NCBI GenBank assembly: GCA_913060495.1
Contig: CAJXRP010000007.1
Location: forward strand, 1 to 64,000
Direction: 5' to 3'
DNA: 64,000 nt
Source: an uncultured Gammaproteobacteria bacterium
GTDB lineage: Bacteria; Pseudomonadota; Gammaproteobacteria; Pseudomonadales; Pseudohongiellaceae
The notes beneath the pieces are model-generated. The model was not told the origin of the DNA. It saw only the letters and a list, made by a program, of their open reading frames with translations, and searched no databases. The translations under genes were made by a program, and so were the position numbers. The stretch's first letter is position 1; the number at the start of each line of letters is the position of its first letter. Of the stretch, positions 52,760 to 62,900 are shown piece after piece.

Positions 52760-55183
52760 ATGGCATATATGCATATTGGTAAAGATTTTGTTCCACCAGA
52801 TGTGCCTGGCAAAGTTACAGGCCGCATTAAATACGCTGAAGACTATGCTCGAGATGGCATGGTTTACGCTCGTTTACTAACTAGTCCCGTACCTCATGGG
52901 CGCGTCGTCAACATCGATGCTTCTGAAGCGCTTGCGATGGAAGGTGTGTTCGGCATTTTGACTGCCGACGACGTGTATCCAGATGGCGAGCCACAGAGTC
53001 CGGGTCTCAAAGTATTAACGAATGAGCCTACTCTTATGGGTGAGCCTATTCTTGCAGTAGCGGCGGTCGACGAGAAAACTGCCGAAAACGCTATCGCTGC
53101 AATTGAGCTGACAATCGAGAGACTACCTTTCGTACTAGACCCGCTAGACAGTCTTGAGGAAGGTGGAGCCAACGCCTACAACGGCGGTAATACTTTTATC
53201 TTTCGCCAAGGTTTCGCGGAAGAGAAGTGGACGTCGGATCAGGTTGAGAGCTTTAGAAGTGGTAACGAACCTACTGCCGAAGCACAGCAAAGCTGGGAAT
53301 ACGGCGATCTTGAAGCAGGTTTTGCCGCTTCAGATTTCGTTCACGAAACAACATTCTCTACAGCTGGTTACCCGCACATGTCTATGGAGCCTCGTAGCGC
53401 CATGGCTTACTGGGAAAACGGCAAATGCTTTCTACACGGTACTTCACAGAGCTTAAGTGCAATCGCCGAGCCTATGGCAGCGATTGTAGGTGTGCCTCTT
53501 GAAGATTTCGTTTTTATTAATGAGGCAACCGGTGGTGGTTTCGGTCAGCGAGCTCGTGCAGGAAGTATTCCTAGCATGGCGATTCCTGCGAAACTTTCTC
53601 TGAAGATAAACCGCCCAGTGATGATGCGTGTATCACGCGAAGAAGAATTCACCATAGGTGGGGCGCGGCAGGGTCTTCAAGGCTGGATCAAAGTTGGATT
53701 TAAATCTGACGGAACTATGGCTGCGATGGACATGTACTGCGTCTCCGATAACGGCGGCAAGGGTGGTGGCGGCGACGCTAACTCCGCAGCAGCCGGTGTA
53801 AGCGCGCTTTATCAAACTGAGGCGATGCGCTTTCGCAACACGTCTATTGGTACTAATACTGGTCACCGTGGTGCACAGCGTGGTCCAGGTGAAAACCAGA
53901 TCATGGCAGTAGTGGCGCCTATCTTAGACAAAGCAGCCGAAGAACTTGGCCTGGATCGCTTGGCAATCCGTAAGCTCAACGCCGCACAAAATGGCGATGT
54001 GAGTGGACCAAGAAGCACACCATTTACTAGTGCCTATATGCCCGAAGCTTTACAGCAAGGCGCAGATCAGTTTGATTGGGAAGGCAAAAAAGGCCGCTCT
54101 CGCCAAACTAATGGCAGCAAAGTAAGAGGCCTTGGCATCGGTCAGGGATATCACAATGCAGGTCGTAGCGGCATGGACGGTATCGTTCGTCTAATGCCAA
54201 ACGGACGACTGCAGGTACACAACGGTATTGGTAACCTCGGTACTTATTCTTATGCATCTACCTCTCGCGCAGCAGCGGAAGTGCTGAAGATGGATTGGGA
54301 AAATTGCGATGTTGTCACCGGTCGTACCGACAGACACCTTCCAATTACGTCACCACAAGATGGTAGTAACTCTATCTTTACTAACACGCGCACCTGCTTT
54401 GGTGCGGCGCAAGATTTGTTAGCAAAGATGAAGGAAATTGCTGCAATGGATCTTGGCGGCGAGACTGCTGATTACGACGTAGATGGTACTAGGGTTCATC
54501 AGATCGCAGACAACACTGTAGGCATGACCTATGCAGAAGTTGCTCAACGCGGCATAGAGCTTGGTGGCAAATTCTCTGGCGAGTCTGATTTACCAGAAGA
54601 ACTAAATACTCTTACAACACTGTCGGTCTCACGACTTGCGGGCTCTGCATTGATGGGCATCTATCATGATCCTCGTCACAGCGATAATCCTCCAGGTTTC
54701 ACGGTAACGTACACTGAAATCGAATTGGATAAAGAGACTGGTAAGTTTGAAATTCTCGATATGGTAACTATTGCTGAGTGTGGAACGGTCGTTCATCCAC
54801 AAGGTTTGGCAAATCAGTTGAGAGGTGGCGCAGTTTGGGGAATCGGTCTTTCGGTATTAGAGAGACATCTTTACGATCCTCAGAATGGTCTTCCAGCGAG
54901 CAGTGGCTATTGGCAGAGCAAGATTCCTACGTATCTTGATACGCCGGCAGAAATTGGCACGGGCTGGGTTGATTTACCCGATCCAGAAAACCCTGTTGGC
55001 GCTAGAGGTATTGGCGAGCCAGCAATGGGCGCAGTATCGGCCGCACTTAACGCTGCAATCTCAGACGCACTCGGTGGACATTTGTTTGACACCTCGCCTG
55101 TGACTACAGACATGATCATTAACCACATAGCTGGGGTTTCGGAAGAAGCAAAGCCTCTAGCTCAAAATAATTTCAGAGGTTGA
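52760..55183 (+). CDS. Molybdenum hydroxylase large subunit (xanthine dehydrogenase/PaoC/CoxL family)
   Basis: 807 residues. The N-terminal VTGRIKYAEDYARDGMVYAR is the usual entry of the aldehyde oxidase domain. The molybdopterin region has EATGGGFGQRARAG (family GGGFG), NTGHRGAQRGPGENQI and the catalytic glutamate in ARGIGEPAMGAVSAAL near residue 755. It lacks the AYxCSFR loop of CO dehydrogenase, so carbon monoxide is not the substrate; an aldehyde or N-heterocycle is more likely. It has no signal of its own and should travel with the Tat-carrying subunit. Two bases separate it from the FAD subunit. Confidence 0.92.
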   Translation: MAYMHIGKDFVPPDVPGKVTGRIKYAEDYARDGMVYARLLTSPVPHGRVVNIDASEALAMEGVFGILTADDVYPDGEPQSPGLKVLTNEPTLMGEPILAVAAVDEKTAENAIAAIELTIERLPFVLDPLDSLEEGGANAYNGGNTFIFRQGFAEEKWTSDQVESFRSGNEPTAEAQQSWEYGDLEAGFAASDFVHETTFSTAGYPHMSMEPRSAMAYWENGKCFLHGTSQSLSAIAEPMAAIVGVPLEDFVFINEATGGGFGQRARAGSIPSMAIPAKLSLKINRPVMMRVSREEEFTIGGARQGLQGWIKVGFKSDGTMAAMDMYCVSDNGGKGGGGDANSAAAGVSALYQTEAMRFRNTSIGTNTGHRGAQRGPGENQIMAVVAPILDKAAEELGLDRLAIRKLNAAQNGDVSGPRSTPFTSAYMPEALQQGADQFDWEGKKGRSRQTNGSKVRGLGIGQGYHNAGRSGMDGIVRLMPNGRLQVHNGIGNLGTYSYASTSRAAAEVLKMDWENCDVVTGRTDRHLPITSPQDGSNSIFTNTRTCFGAAQDLLAKMKEIAAMDLGGETADYDVDGTRVHQIADNTVGMTYAEVAQRGIELGGKFSGESDLPEELNTLTTLSVSRLAGSALMGIYHDPRHSDNPPGFTVTYTEIELDKETGKFEILDMVTIAECGTVVHPQGLANQLRGGAVWGIGLSVLERHLYDPQNGLPASSGYWQSKIPTYLDTPAEIGTGWVDLPDPENPVGARGIGEPAMGAVSAALNAAISDALGGHLFDTSPVTTDMIINHIAGVSEEAKPLAQNNFRG

Positions 55184-55184
55184 T

Positions 55185-56180
55185 ATGCCAGCCACATCAC
55201 ATGACGTAATGCCAGATATCGAACTTTATCAGCCTACTGATGAAGCAAATGCTCTAGATTTAGCAAGCACTCTAGGCGAAGACGGTTGGATAGTTGGTGG
55301 CGGACAGGATACTTATGGCTGGTTGAAAGACCGCAACAAGTCTCCCGCCGCTATGATCGAAATAGCCCAGATAGATGCTTGGAAAGGAGTGAAAGAAACT
55401 GCAGACGGTATAGAAATCGGTGCGGTAACAACACTTACAGACATCGCTAATCATCCTCTGGTGCAATCCAAATTCAGCCTGCTTGCAACAGCGGCGAGCA
55501 AGGTTGCTAGCCCACAGATTCGCAATGTTGGAACCTTGGGTGGCAATTTAAATCAGGACGCGCGTTGCTGGTATTACCGCCGCGGACTGGATTGCTACCG
55601 TGCAGGTGGCAATATTTGCTATGCAGATTCTCCAGAAGGCTTGAATCGCGAGCACGCCATCTTCGGAGCGAGCCGCTGTGTTGCGGTAACCCCTTCGGAT
55701 ACTGCGCCTGCTCTAGTAGCTCTTGATGCAACTATGGTTGTAGCGAGCGCGAGTGGCGAGAGACTGATTCCTGCCGGCGATTTCTTTGTAGGTCCTGATC
55801 GCGACATCGTCAATATGACTGTGTTGAATGAAGGTGAGATTCTGACAGCAGTTCGACTACCCAATGAATGGGCAAACGCGGAGTTCTACTTTGAGAAAGT
55901 CGCCGACAGAAACGTATGGGACTTTGCCTTAGTGAATGTTGCTGCGGCGTTTAAAGTTTCAGGTGGTTCAATTTCAGATGCTCGTATAGTTTGCGGTGCA
56001 GTTGAATGTACACCTAGGCGTCTGGAAGCTGTAGAGAATGCTATTCGCGGACAGCAGCGTTCAGAAACTTTGGCAGACCAGGTCGCAGCCATCTCTGTAG
56101 AGGGCGCGAGACCTTTGAATTACAATAATTTCAAAGTGCCATTGATGGAAAATCTAGTTAAACGAGCGATCCGAGGTTAA
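55185..56180 (+). CDS. Molybdenum hydroxylase FAD subunit with an extra Fe-S site (PaoB-like)
   Basis: 331 residues. The FAD domain has VGGGQDTYGWLKD and NVGTLGGNLNQDA. Between them and the substrate side, four cysteines, C128, C137, C145 and C165 (ARCWYYRR, LDCYRA, NICYAD, ASRCVAV), match the loop that binds a [4Fe-4S] cluster in E. coli PaoB. The C-terminal CO-dehydrogenase flavoprotein domain follows. It would accept electrons from the [2Fe-2S] subunit and pass them on, here probably to the membrane cytochrome encoded next. Confidence 0.9.
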   Translation: MPATSHDVMPDIELYQPTDEANALDLASTLGEDGWIVGGGQDTYGWLKDRNKSPAAMIEIAQIDAWKGVKETADGIEIGAVTTLTDIANHPLVQSKFSLLATAASKVASPQIRNVGTLGGNLNQDARCWYYRRGLDCYRAGGNICYADSPEGLNREHAIFGASRCVAVTPSDTAPALVALDATMVVASASGERLIPAGDFFVGPDRDIVNMTVLNEGEILTAVRLPNEWANAEFYFEKVADRNVWDFALVNVAAAFKVSGGSISDARIVCGAVECTPRRLEAVENAIRGQQRSETLADQVAAISVEGARPLNYNNFKVPLMENLVKRAIRG

Positions 56181-56239
56181 ACCTCGGGTTTACTCGAGCT
56201 AACTAAATAATAAACATAAGAAATTAAGAGGGTAGTACT

Positions 56240-57007
56240 GTGGGAGAAATTGTCCGCTATAAACGCGATGTTTGGGGCGAGGAAGTAATTCTCGGTGTTT
56301 CATGGGATTTACTCTGGGTTGTTGCAGTTGCAGTTTTAGTTCTACTTGCAGCCCATGCGATCATTATGGCTGCTTTGGCCAACAAGAAGATAGAAAAGGC
56401 TTCGTCCGAAGGACGGCGCGTTCTTCGTCATGAGACTATCGATCGATTGTTTCACTGGGTAATGGCAGCAAGCATTCTAACTCTGATTGCCACAGGTATA
56501 GCGCCGATTCTTGGTCTACGAATTGCCTGGTTGAATATCCATTGGATCGCCGGTCTATTGCTTACTTTCGTGGTGGTTTTTCATATTATTCGCTCGCTTT
56601 TCTGGCAAGATTTTAAGTCTATGATTCTTGCCCCTAAAGATTTTGGCGAGCCATTCGATTCAGCGCAGAAGCCGGGTAAATATACTTTCGAACAGAAGGG
56701 TATGCACTGGGCAGTAACGGTAGTTGTCTTGGCAGTTATTGCCACTGGCATTCTATTGTTCTTGCAGATTGACAGCCCATTCTGGGATCGCACTAATAGC
56801 ATGGCTGAAGACACTCTAGGCCTAATGTTCTTGTTGCACGGTCTTTCTACTCTTGCATTGGTAGCTCTTGCCGCAACGCATATCTACTTTGCTCTGAGAC
56901 CAGAAAAATTGTTCTACACACGTTCTATGGTATCCGGTTGGATTTCGGAAGATGAAATGACGGCAAACCATGACACAAGTCTGTGGTCTCCAAAAGAAGC
57001 CGATTAA
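56240..57007 (+). CDS. Membrane cytochrome b (formate dehydrogenase gamma-like)
   Basis: 255 residues. An N-terminal helix (residues 24-48) precedes the four-helix di-heme core. Heme-ligand histidines are visible in RHETIDRLFHWVMA, NIHWIAGLLL, VVFHIIRS, GMHWAVTVVV, LLHGLSTLAL and ATHIYFAL. The family passes electrons from a periplasmic dehydrogenase to quinone (as FdnI/FdoI do). It is 59 bases after the FAD subunit, in the same operon, so it is the likely electron exit of the hydroxylase. PaoABC itself has no such subunit. Confidence 0.87.
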   Translation: MGEIVRYKRDVWGEEVILGVSWDLLWVVAVAVLVLLAAHAIIMAALANKKIEKASSEGRRVLRHETIDRLFHWVMAASILTLIATGIAPILGLRIAWLNIHWIAGLLLTFVVVFHIIRSLFWQDFKSMILAPKDFGEPFDSAQKPGKYTFEQKGMHWAVTVVVLAVIATGILLFLQIDSPFWDRTNSMAEDTLGLMFLLHGLSTLALVALAATHIYFALRPEKLFYTRSMVSGWISEDEMTANHDTSLWSPKEAD

Positions 57008-57013
57008 AAATCT

Positions 57014-57034
57014 CCGTATCGCTTTTTGATACGG
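57014..57034 (+). other. Hairpin between the cytochrome b gene and the last operon gene
   Basis: CCGTATC (57014-57020) pairs perfectly with GATACGG (57028-57034) around the loop GCTTTTT. No T-run follows, so it may act in mRNA processing or as a partial terminator before the last gene. Confidence 0.5.
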
Positions 57035-57063
57035 ATCCGAAAACGACTAACGAGTAAAATGCT

Positions 57064-57480
57064 GTGATAGAAGAAGATATAGAAGCCATAGAATCTGGCT
57101 ACGAGTTCCTGTTGGCTTTCGCCGCTCAGGGACGACCTGCACAAAATGAAACAGGGCCTGGGCCACATGCCAGACCTATCATCGAAGAAATTTCAGCCGC
57201 GATGAAAAACATCGCAGCTGGCTTTTCTGAGAGCAAGGATGAGTTCGAGCAGGTAATCGCTAATGATTGCCGAAATGCTGGTGCTGCTGTCCGTTTCATT
57301 CTGAACCAAGAAAAAATCGGATCAGAGATCGTGGATAATTTGAATGCGTCTATTCACCTTCGAGCTGTGTTGACTGATTTGTTTTTGTATAGCGAAGCAT
57401 TGAAGCCGCTCGATACTGCAGAGGGCGGGAGCCCAGCTGCAGCTGGTGGTGTTGAGACTTACGACGCAACGAAGAAATAA
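57064..57480 (+). CDS. Hypothetical helical protein, last gene of the hydroxylase operon
   Basis: 138 residues from GTG at 57064. The protein is soluble, mostly helical and acidic, with NETGPGPHARPIIEEISAAM near the N-terminus and a low-complexity tail (EGGSPAAAGGVETYDATKK). It has a single cysteine. No family is recognised. It is 56 bases after the cytochrome gene and ends before a terminator, so it belongs to the operon and could be an assembly factor or an extra subunit. A three-codon ORF (ATG CTG TGA) starts five bases upstream of the GTG and overlaps it, echoing the ATG-TAA before the first gene. Confidence 0.65.
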   Translation: MIEEDIEAIESGYEFLLAFAAQGRPAQNETGPGPHARPIIEEISAAMKNIAAGFSESKDEFEQVIANDCRNAGAAVRFILNQEKIGSEIVDNLNASIHLRAVLTDLFLYSEALKPLDTAEGGSPAAAGGVETYDATKK

Positions 57481-57552
57481 GCTAAAGACAATTAAGTAAC
57501 ATAAGTATGTTCTGACGCTGCTCACTTGAGCTAGCAGAATGAAACAACGCAG

Positions 57553-57587
57553 AAACGGAATCGGACTAGCTCTTGTTCCGTTTTTTG
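57553..57587 (+). terminator. Rho-independent terminator of the hydroxylase operon
   Basis: AAACGGAA (57553-57560) pairs with TTCCGTTT (57576-57583) across 15 bases and is followed by TTTGTTTTC. It closes the operon before the PLP enzyme. Confidence 0.8.
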
Positions 57588-57620
57588 TTTTCTAACTGGA
57601 ATTAATCAGAGACGTTTCCA

Positions 57621-58619
57621 ATGATCGAATGGCCGGCAAGAATAGAACTCGCGCAACTGCCTACACCTATTACCAAGCTGGAAAGGTTTTCGCAGCGTTT
57701 TAAAGATACAACTATCTGGGTTAAGCGAGATGAACTTACCGGCACAGAGGTTTCCGGAAACAAAATACGGAAACTAGAATTCTGTATTGCTGAAGCGAAG
57801 AGTCAAGCGTGCGACACCCTTATTACTTGCGGCGGTATTCAATCGAATCATTGTCGAGCAACCGCTGTGTTAGGTGCGCGTTTGGGTATGAAAGTACATC
57901 TCATTCTTCGTGGCGAAGAACCCGATGTTCCGGAAGGTAATTTGTTAATGGATTACCTATGCGGTGCCAAGATCAGCTACTTGAGTCAGGCCCAGTGGAG
58001 CAGCCATGAGGCCCTGGCGAAAAAGCTACAGGATGATTGTGTCTCAGGTGGCGGAAAGGCTTTCTTTATTCCCGTTGGCGCTAGTGACGAAGTCGGGCTA
58101 TGGGGCTATATAAAGGCGAGCGAAGAACTAAACCAAGATTTCCTGGGTTTGCAGATGGAGCCGGAATACATAGTTACCGCTACTGGTTCGGGAGGAACTC
58201 AGGCTGGACTGATCGTAGGCACGCAGTTGCTGGGTATGAAGAGCCAAGTGGTAGCGTTTAATGTCAGTGATGACGCTGCTTATTTCGATAAAAAAATCCG
58301 TGAGGACGTGACGCTCTGGAAACAGCGCTACAATCAAGAATTTGATGTAGAGAAGATGAAGGTGAAGACTGTAGAGGGTTATCTAGGGCCAGGTTATGGT
58401 GTTGCTGGTCCGGAAATTTTCGACACTATTGCCGAGTTAGCCAGTAGTGAAGGCATTTTCCTAGACCCAGTCTATACAGGAAAAGCCTTTCATGGCATGG
58501 TATCTGAGCTACAAAAGGGCGATGAGGGGCAGCTGTCCAGAGCAAAAAATGTGGTCTTTATCCACACCGGCGGCCTGTTTGGTGTTTTCCCCCAACAGCA
58601 TAATTTTCGTTTCGATTAA
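57621..58619 (+). CDS. D-cysteine desulfhydrase / ACC deaminase family PLP enzyme
   Basis: 332 residues, fold-type II PLP enzyme. The PLP lysine is in SGNKIRKLEF (K52). CGGIQSNHCRATA is the carboxylate site, and ATGSGGTQAGLIVGTQ is the phosphate loop. IFLDPVYTGKAFHGM and HTGGLFGVFPQ are typical of this family. Members convert D-cysteine to pyruvate, H2S and ammonia, or deaminate 1-aminocyclopropane-1-carboxylate; the family cannot be split safely by eye, but the GGIQSNHxR form fits D-cysteine desulfhydrase better. It stands alone between a terminator and the TolB-like gene. Confidence 0.85.
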   Translation: MIEWPARIELAQLPTPITKLERFSQRFKDTTIWVKRDELTGTEVSGNKIRKLEFCIAEAKSQACDTLITCGGIQSNHCRATAVLGARLGMKVHLILRGEEPDVPEGNLLMDYLCGAKISYLSQAQWSSHEALAKKLQDDCVSGGGKAFFIPVGASDEVGLWGYIKASEELNQDFLGLQMEPEYIVTATGSGGTQAGLIVGTQLLGMKSQVVAFNVSDDAAYFDKKIREDVTLWKQRYNQEFDVEKMKVKTVEGYLGPGYGVAGPEIFDTIAELASSEGIFLDPVYTGKAFHGMVSELQKGDEGQLSRAKNVVFIHTGGLFGVFPQQHNFRFD

Positions 58620-58687
58620 CGAACTACTAACCGAACTAGAACCAATTAGACAACAATGAAGTTTCAATTTTTAGACTGGACATTGCT

Positions 58688-59896
58688 ATGAATAAGATCT
58701 CTCGGGAACAGGCTTTAAAGGCACTGATTGCGACTAGCTTTATCTTACCCGGCTATCTCGGATTTTCCATTTTGGCTACGGCTCAAGATGGAAGCGCTGG
58801 CGCGAGTACATCGTATCAGCCTGATGGAGTAGCAGCAGCTAGCTATTCCGCTCCAGAGCCAGCGAACCCACTAATGGAGAGTGACAATGAAGATCAGTTA
58901 CTCTCGAATACCCGTCAATTGATAGAAGGCAGTCTGCGTTCTGGAGAAGGTTACTTCAGTGCGGATGGCGATCGCTTCATCTATCAGAGCGAGACCACTG
59001 GCGACAATCCGTTCTATCAGATCTATGTTTTGAATCTCGCCGATGGCAGTTCGAGAAAAGTATCTCCCGGAATCGGGCTCACTACGTGTGCATGGATTCA
59101 CCCGACTTTGGATAGGGTAATGTTTTCCTCTACACATGAAGACCCTGATGCACGTGCCAAGCAGGCAGAAGAGATATCTATACGCGAGAGCGGGATTAGC
59201 CGGCCCTATGGCTGGGACTATGATCGTCACTACGATATCTATCAGGCAGACAGCAATGGCAACAACTTAATCAATCTTACAAGTACTGATGGTTATGATG
59301 CTGAGGGTTCTTACTCGGCCGATGGTAGCCAGATTCTTTTCGCATCAAACCGAGAGGCCTATCAGCGTAATCTGAGTCAGGCAGAGCAAAAGTTATTTGA
59401 TGACGATGCTTCCTATTTTATGGACCTCTATGTAATGGATGCCGATGGCACGAATGTGCGGCAGATAACACATTCCCCCGGCTACGATGGCGGGCCTTTT
59501 TTTAGCCCAGATAATAATAAAGTTGTATGGCGTCGCTTTAATCCAGACGGTAATAGTGCAGAGATCTGGACTATGAATATAGACGGTAGCGGTCAGCGTC
59601 AATTAACGGCTGATGCAATGGTCTCTTGGGGGCCTTACTATCATCCAAGCGGCGACTATATTATTTATTCCAGCAATATCCTAGGGAATGCGAATTTCGA
59701 ATTGTTCATGATAGATCCTGAGGGTGCGAATCCACCGGTGCGTGTAACCAATACTGCGGGTACGGATATCCTGCCGGTGTTCTCTCCAGATGGAAATCAG
59801 TTGGCGTGGAGCACAACACGCACTGCAGATGGTACATCGCAAATTCACATGAGCGATTGGAATCACCAACAAGCTCTGCAGTTGTTGGGACTGTAA
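58688..59896 (+). CDS. Exported TolB-like WD40/PD40 beta-propeller protein
   Basis: 402 residues. An N-terminal hydrophobic stretch (residues 12-33) ending ILATAQ-D is a signal peptide. From residue 75 on, PD40-type blades repeat: GEGYFSADGDRFIYQSE, AEGSYSADGSQILFASNR, DGGPFFSPDNNKVVWRR, WGPYYHPSGDYIIYSSN, LPVFSPDGNQLAWSTTR. These propellers recognise proteins or peptides in the periplasm. No catalytic domain is attached. The neighbouring metallopeptidase gene follows 33 bases later, so the propeller may present substrates to it (inference). Confidence 0.85.
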   Translation: MNKISREQALKALIATSFILPGYLGFSILATAQDGSAGASTSYQPDGVAAASYSAPEPANPLMESDNEDQLLSNTRQLIEGSLRSGEGYFSADGDRFIYQSETTGDNPFYQIYVLNLADGSSRKVSPGIGLTTCAWIHPTLDRVMFSSTHEDPDARAKQAEEISIRESGISRPYGWDYDRHYDIYQADSNGNNLINLTSTDGYDAEGSYSADGSQILFASNREAYQRNLSQAEQKLFDDDASYFMDLYVMDADGTNVRQITHSPGYDGGPFFSPDNNKVVWRRFNPDGNSAEIWTMNIDGSGQRQLTADAMVSWGPYYHPSGDYIIYSSNILGNANFELFMIDPEGANPPVRVTNTAGTDILPVFSPDGNQLAWSTTRTADGTSQIHMSDWNHQQALQLLGL

Positions 59897-59929
59897 TCTT
59901 AGTCGCGCTCTCTAGGCTCAACGAATGTA

Positions 59930-62900
59930 ATGACTAACAGGATTTCACAAAGCGTGTTGCATCGAACTGTCATTGTTGGCTTAAGTCTGTTGTGTGGCTT
60001 CTCATTGTTAGGGAATTCCGTATCGGCGCAGATCCCCGATGCTGTGGCAATTGAGCCCGAGCCCGCACTTGTTCACCATAGCCTTAAGGTAACTCTCGAT
60101 CCACAGAACCAATCGTTGTCTGTAGAGGACACGATTACACTGACGGATTCGATGCTAGCGTCCCCACTAAGCTTCTCGCTAAACAGCAATCTCCGCATTA
60201 GCAATAACCCCAGGCGCCTACAAGAACTTGTCAGTGATGCAGCAACAGCTGAGCCAGGGATCAACAATACTGGTGGCTTAGCCGCAGCTACCACCACATA
60301 CAGTATTAGTCCCCCGCGCAGAAATTCAACTCAGCTAGTTCTTATCTATAGCGGGACCATCTTCGATAGCGCAGAGCAGACAAGTGCCGAGTATGCGCAG
60401 AGCTTCGGGGAAAGTTCAGGCATCATCAGCGAACAAGGTGTCTATTTGAACAAGGGTAGCGCCTGGATTGCAGATTTCGGCGGTGACCTAATTAGTTTTG
60501 ACGTGCAGGTAGAGTTCGTCGATTCGGCGTCTGCTTGGACGGCAGTGAGCCAGGGTGATCGCCTTGGTGGCAACGGTTGGCGCAGCGATCAACCCATGGA
60601 AGAGGTCTATCTGATCGCGGCCGATTTTACTGAGTATTCGCAACAGGCGGACGATGTTGAGGTTCTTGCTTACCTGCGAACACCGGACTCTGACCTTGCG
60701 ACAAAATACATGGACGCGACTGGGCGCTATCTCGAGTTGTATGAACCGCTGCTAGGTGAATACCCCTATAGTAAATTTGCATTGATCGAAAATTTTTGGG
60801 AAACCGGCTATGGGATGCCATCGTTTACCCTCCTCGGGGAGCAGGTAATTCGTTTTCCCTTCATACTCGAATCGTCCTACCCTCATGAAATTCTTCATAA
60901 CTGGTGGGGTAACGGAGTCTACCCTGACTACGAGACAGGAAACTGGAGCGAAGGTCTTACAGCCTATCTTGCCGATCACTTGTTTCGGGAAATGGATGGC
61001 TTAGGGCATGAGTATCGCAAAGAGATGCTGGCTAGATACAAGAACTATGTAGCTGATGGTACGGATTTTCCTCTCTCAGAATTTACCTCGCGAAACTCAG
61101 CTGCTTCTCAAGCCGTTGGCTACGGTAAAACACTTATGCTCTGGCATATGCTTCGAGTTGAAATTGGTGATGACTTGTTTCTGGATGGGCTCAGACAGTT
61201 CTACGAGCGTTACAAATTCAAGCGCGCGACTTTCAAAGATATCGCTCTACATTTTACTGAGTTGAGTGGTTTAGATCTGACTGGCTTCTTTAGTCAGTGG
61301 GTGGATCGAACGGGCGCGCCCGAGTTGTCTATTTCAGTGGAAGAGGTAATAGGTAATCGTGCTCGAATAATGTTCGCGCAGATTCAGGCTGAAGAGCCTT
61401 ACCTACTGAAAGTGCCAGTCGCACTCTATTACGAAGGAAGCGATGTTCCGGAAATTTATGACATCGATGTCACGCAGCGACTTGAAGGCGTGATGGCTGA
61501 TAACTACGATCAATTACAGGCTGTGTTAGTTGATCCTTATTTTGATGTGTTTCGAACTTTGGATAGGGAAGAGACCCCTCCTACTATTGGTGAATTATTC
61601 GGAGCCCAGACAATCAGTTTTGTCTTGCCGCAAACCAATCGACAATATTGGGCGCAGATGGCTGAATCCTTCGCCGCTGGCATCGATGTGCAAATAGTCA
61701 ATGCAGAAGATATTGCCGAAATACCGCAGGATAGATCGGTGTGGATACTAGGGCGTGACAATCCCTTCGCTCCTTCTGTATATGCTGCAAGTGAATTGTA
61801 TGGAGTTCAAGCGAGCCCGTCGGGCATTCTCATGGGCGGAGAAGATGTGCAATTTGCAGACAGAAGCAGCGTACTAGTTGCTCGTCATCCAGCAAATTCT
61901 GAGCTCGCTCTAGGCATTATCGATGTAGATCAGATGATTGCTATGCCAGGCATGATTGAGAAGCTGCCGCACTACGGGAAGTATTCCTACCTAAGTTTTT
62001 TGGGAGATGAGCCTACTAATGATGTAAAAGGAATTTGGTCTAGCCCAGATTCACCAATGCAATGGGTCAAGCCGGATCTTCAAGTAGCAATGAATTTTCA
62101 GAACTTACCGGAGGTAGAGCCGCTCACACTACTTCCTTCGAAGTATAGTGCCGATCAGCTCAGAGAGCACGCGAGGCAACTTAGTGCTGCAGAGTTTCAG
62201 GGCAGAGGTCTTGGGACGAATGGTGTCGACTTGGCGGCACAGTACATTGCCGAACAGTTTCGTGCCGCCGGACTTCAGACTCTTAATGGAACTTACAGTC
62301 AAGAGTGGAACCAAAGTGTTGCCGGTAAAGGCAACGTCAAGATGAGAAACATCGTCGGCATGATCCCCGGCATCAATCGTTCGCTTAGCGGTGAGCCTGT
62401 AATCATTGGTGCCCACTACGATCACCTTGGCATCGATCCCCTCTCTGGTCGTCACTTTCCCGGAGCAGACGATAACGCGGCAGGCATTGCTGCATTAATA
62501 GAGGTGGCAAGCCAGTTGGTGCGCGCTTTCACTCCACAGAGACCAATATTCTTCGTTGCTTTCAGCGGAGAAGAGTCTGGCTTGTTGGGCTCGGAATATT
62601 TTGTAGATAATCCACCTGCTGGATTTGAATCGCGAAATTTCTACGCGATGATAAATCTCGACGCTGTAGGGCGTCTCGATGGACGGGACTTGCAGGTATT
62701 TGCTACCGACAGTGCCTATGAGTGGCCTTTCATGGCGCAAGGAATCGGGTTCACCATCGGTGTGAATTCCAGCTTTCCAGTTAACACAATTGCTAGCAGT
62801 GACCATGTGAGCTTCCTCAATGCAGGAATACCTGCCATCCACTTATTCAGTGGCGTGCACGAGGATTATCATCAGTTGAGTGACAGCGCCGACAAGCTCG

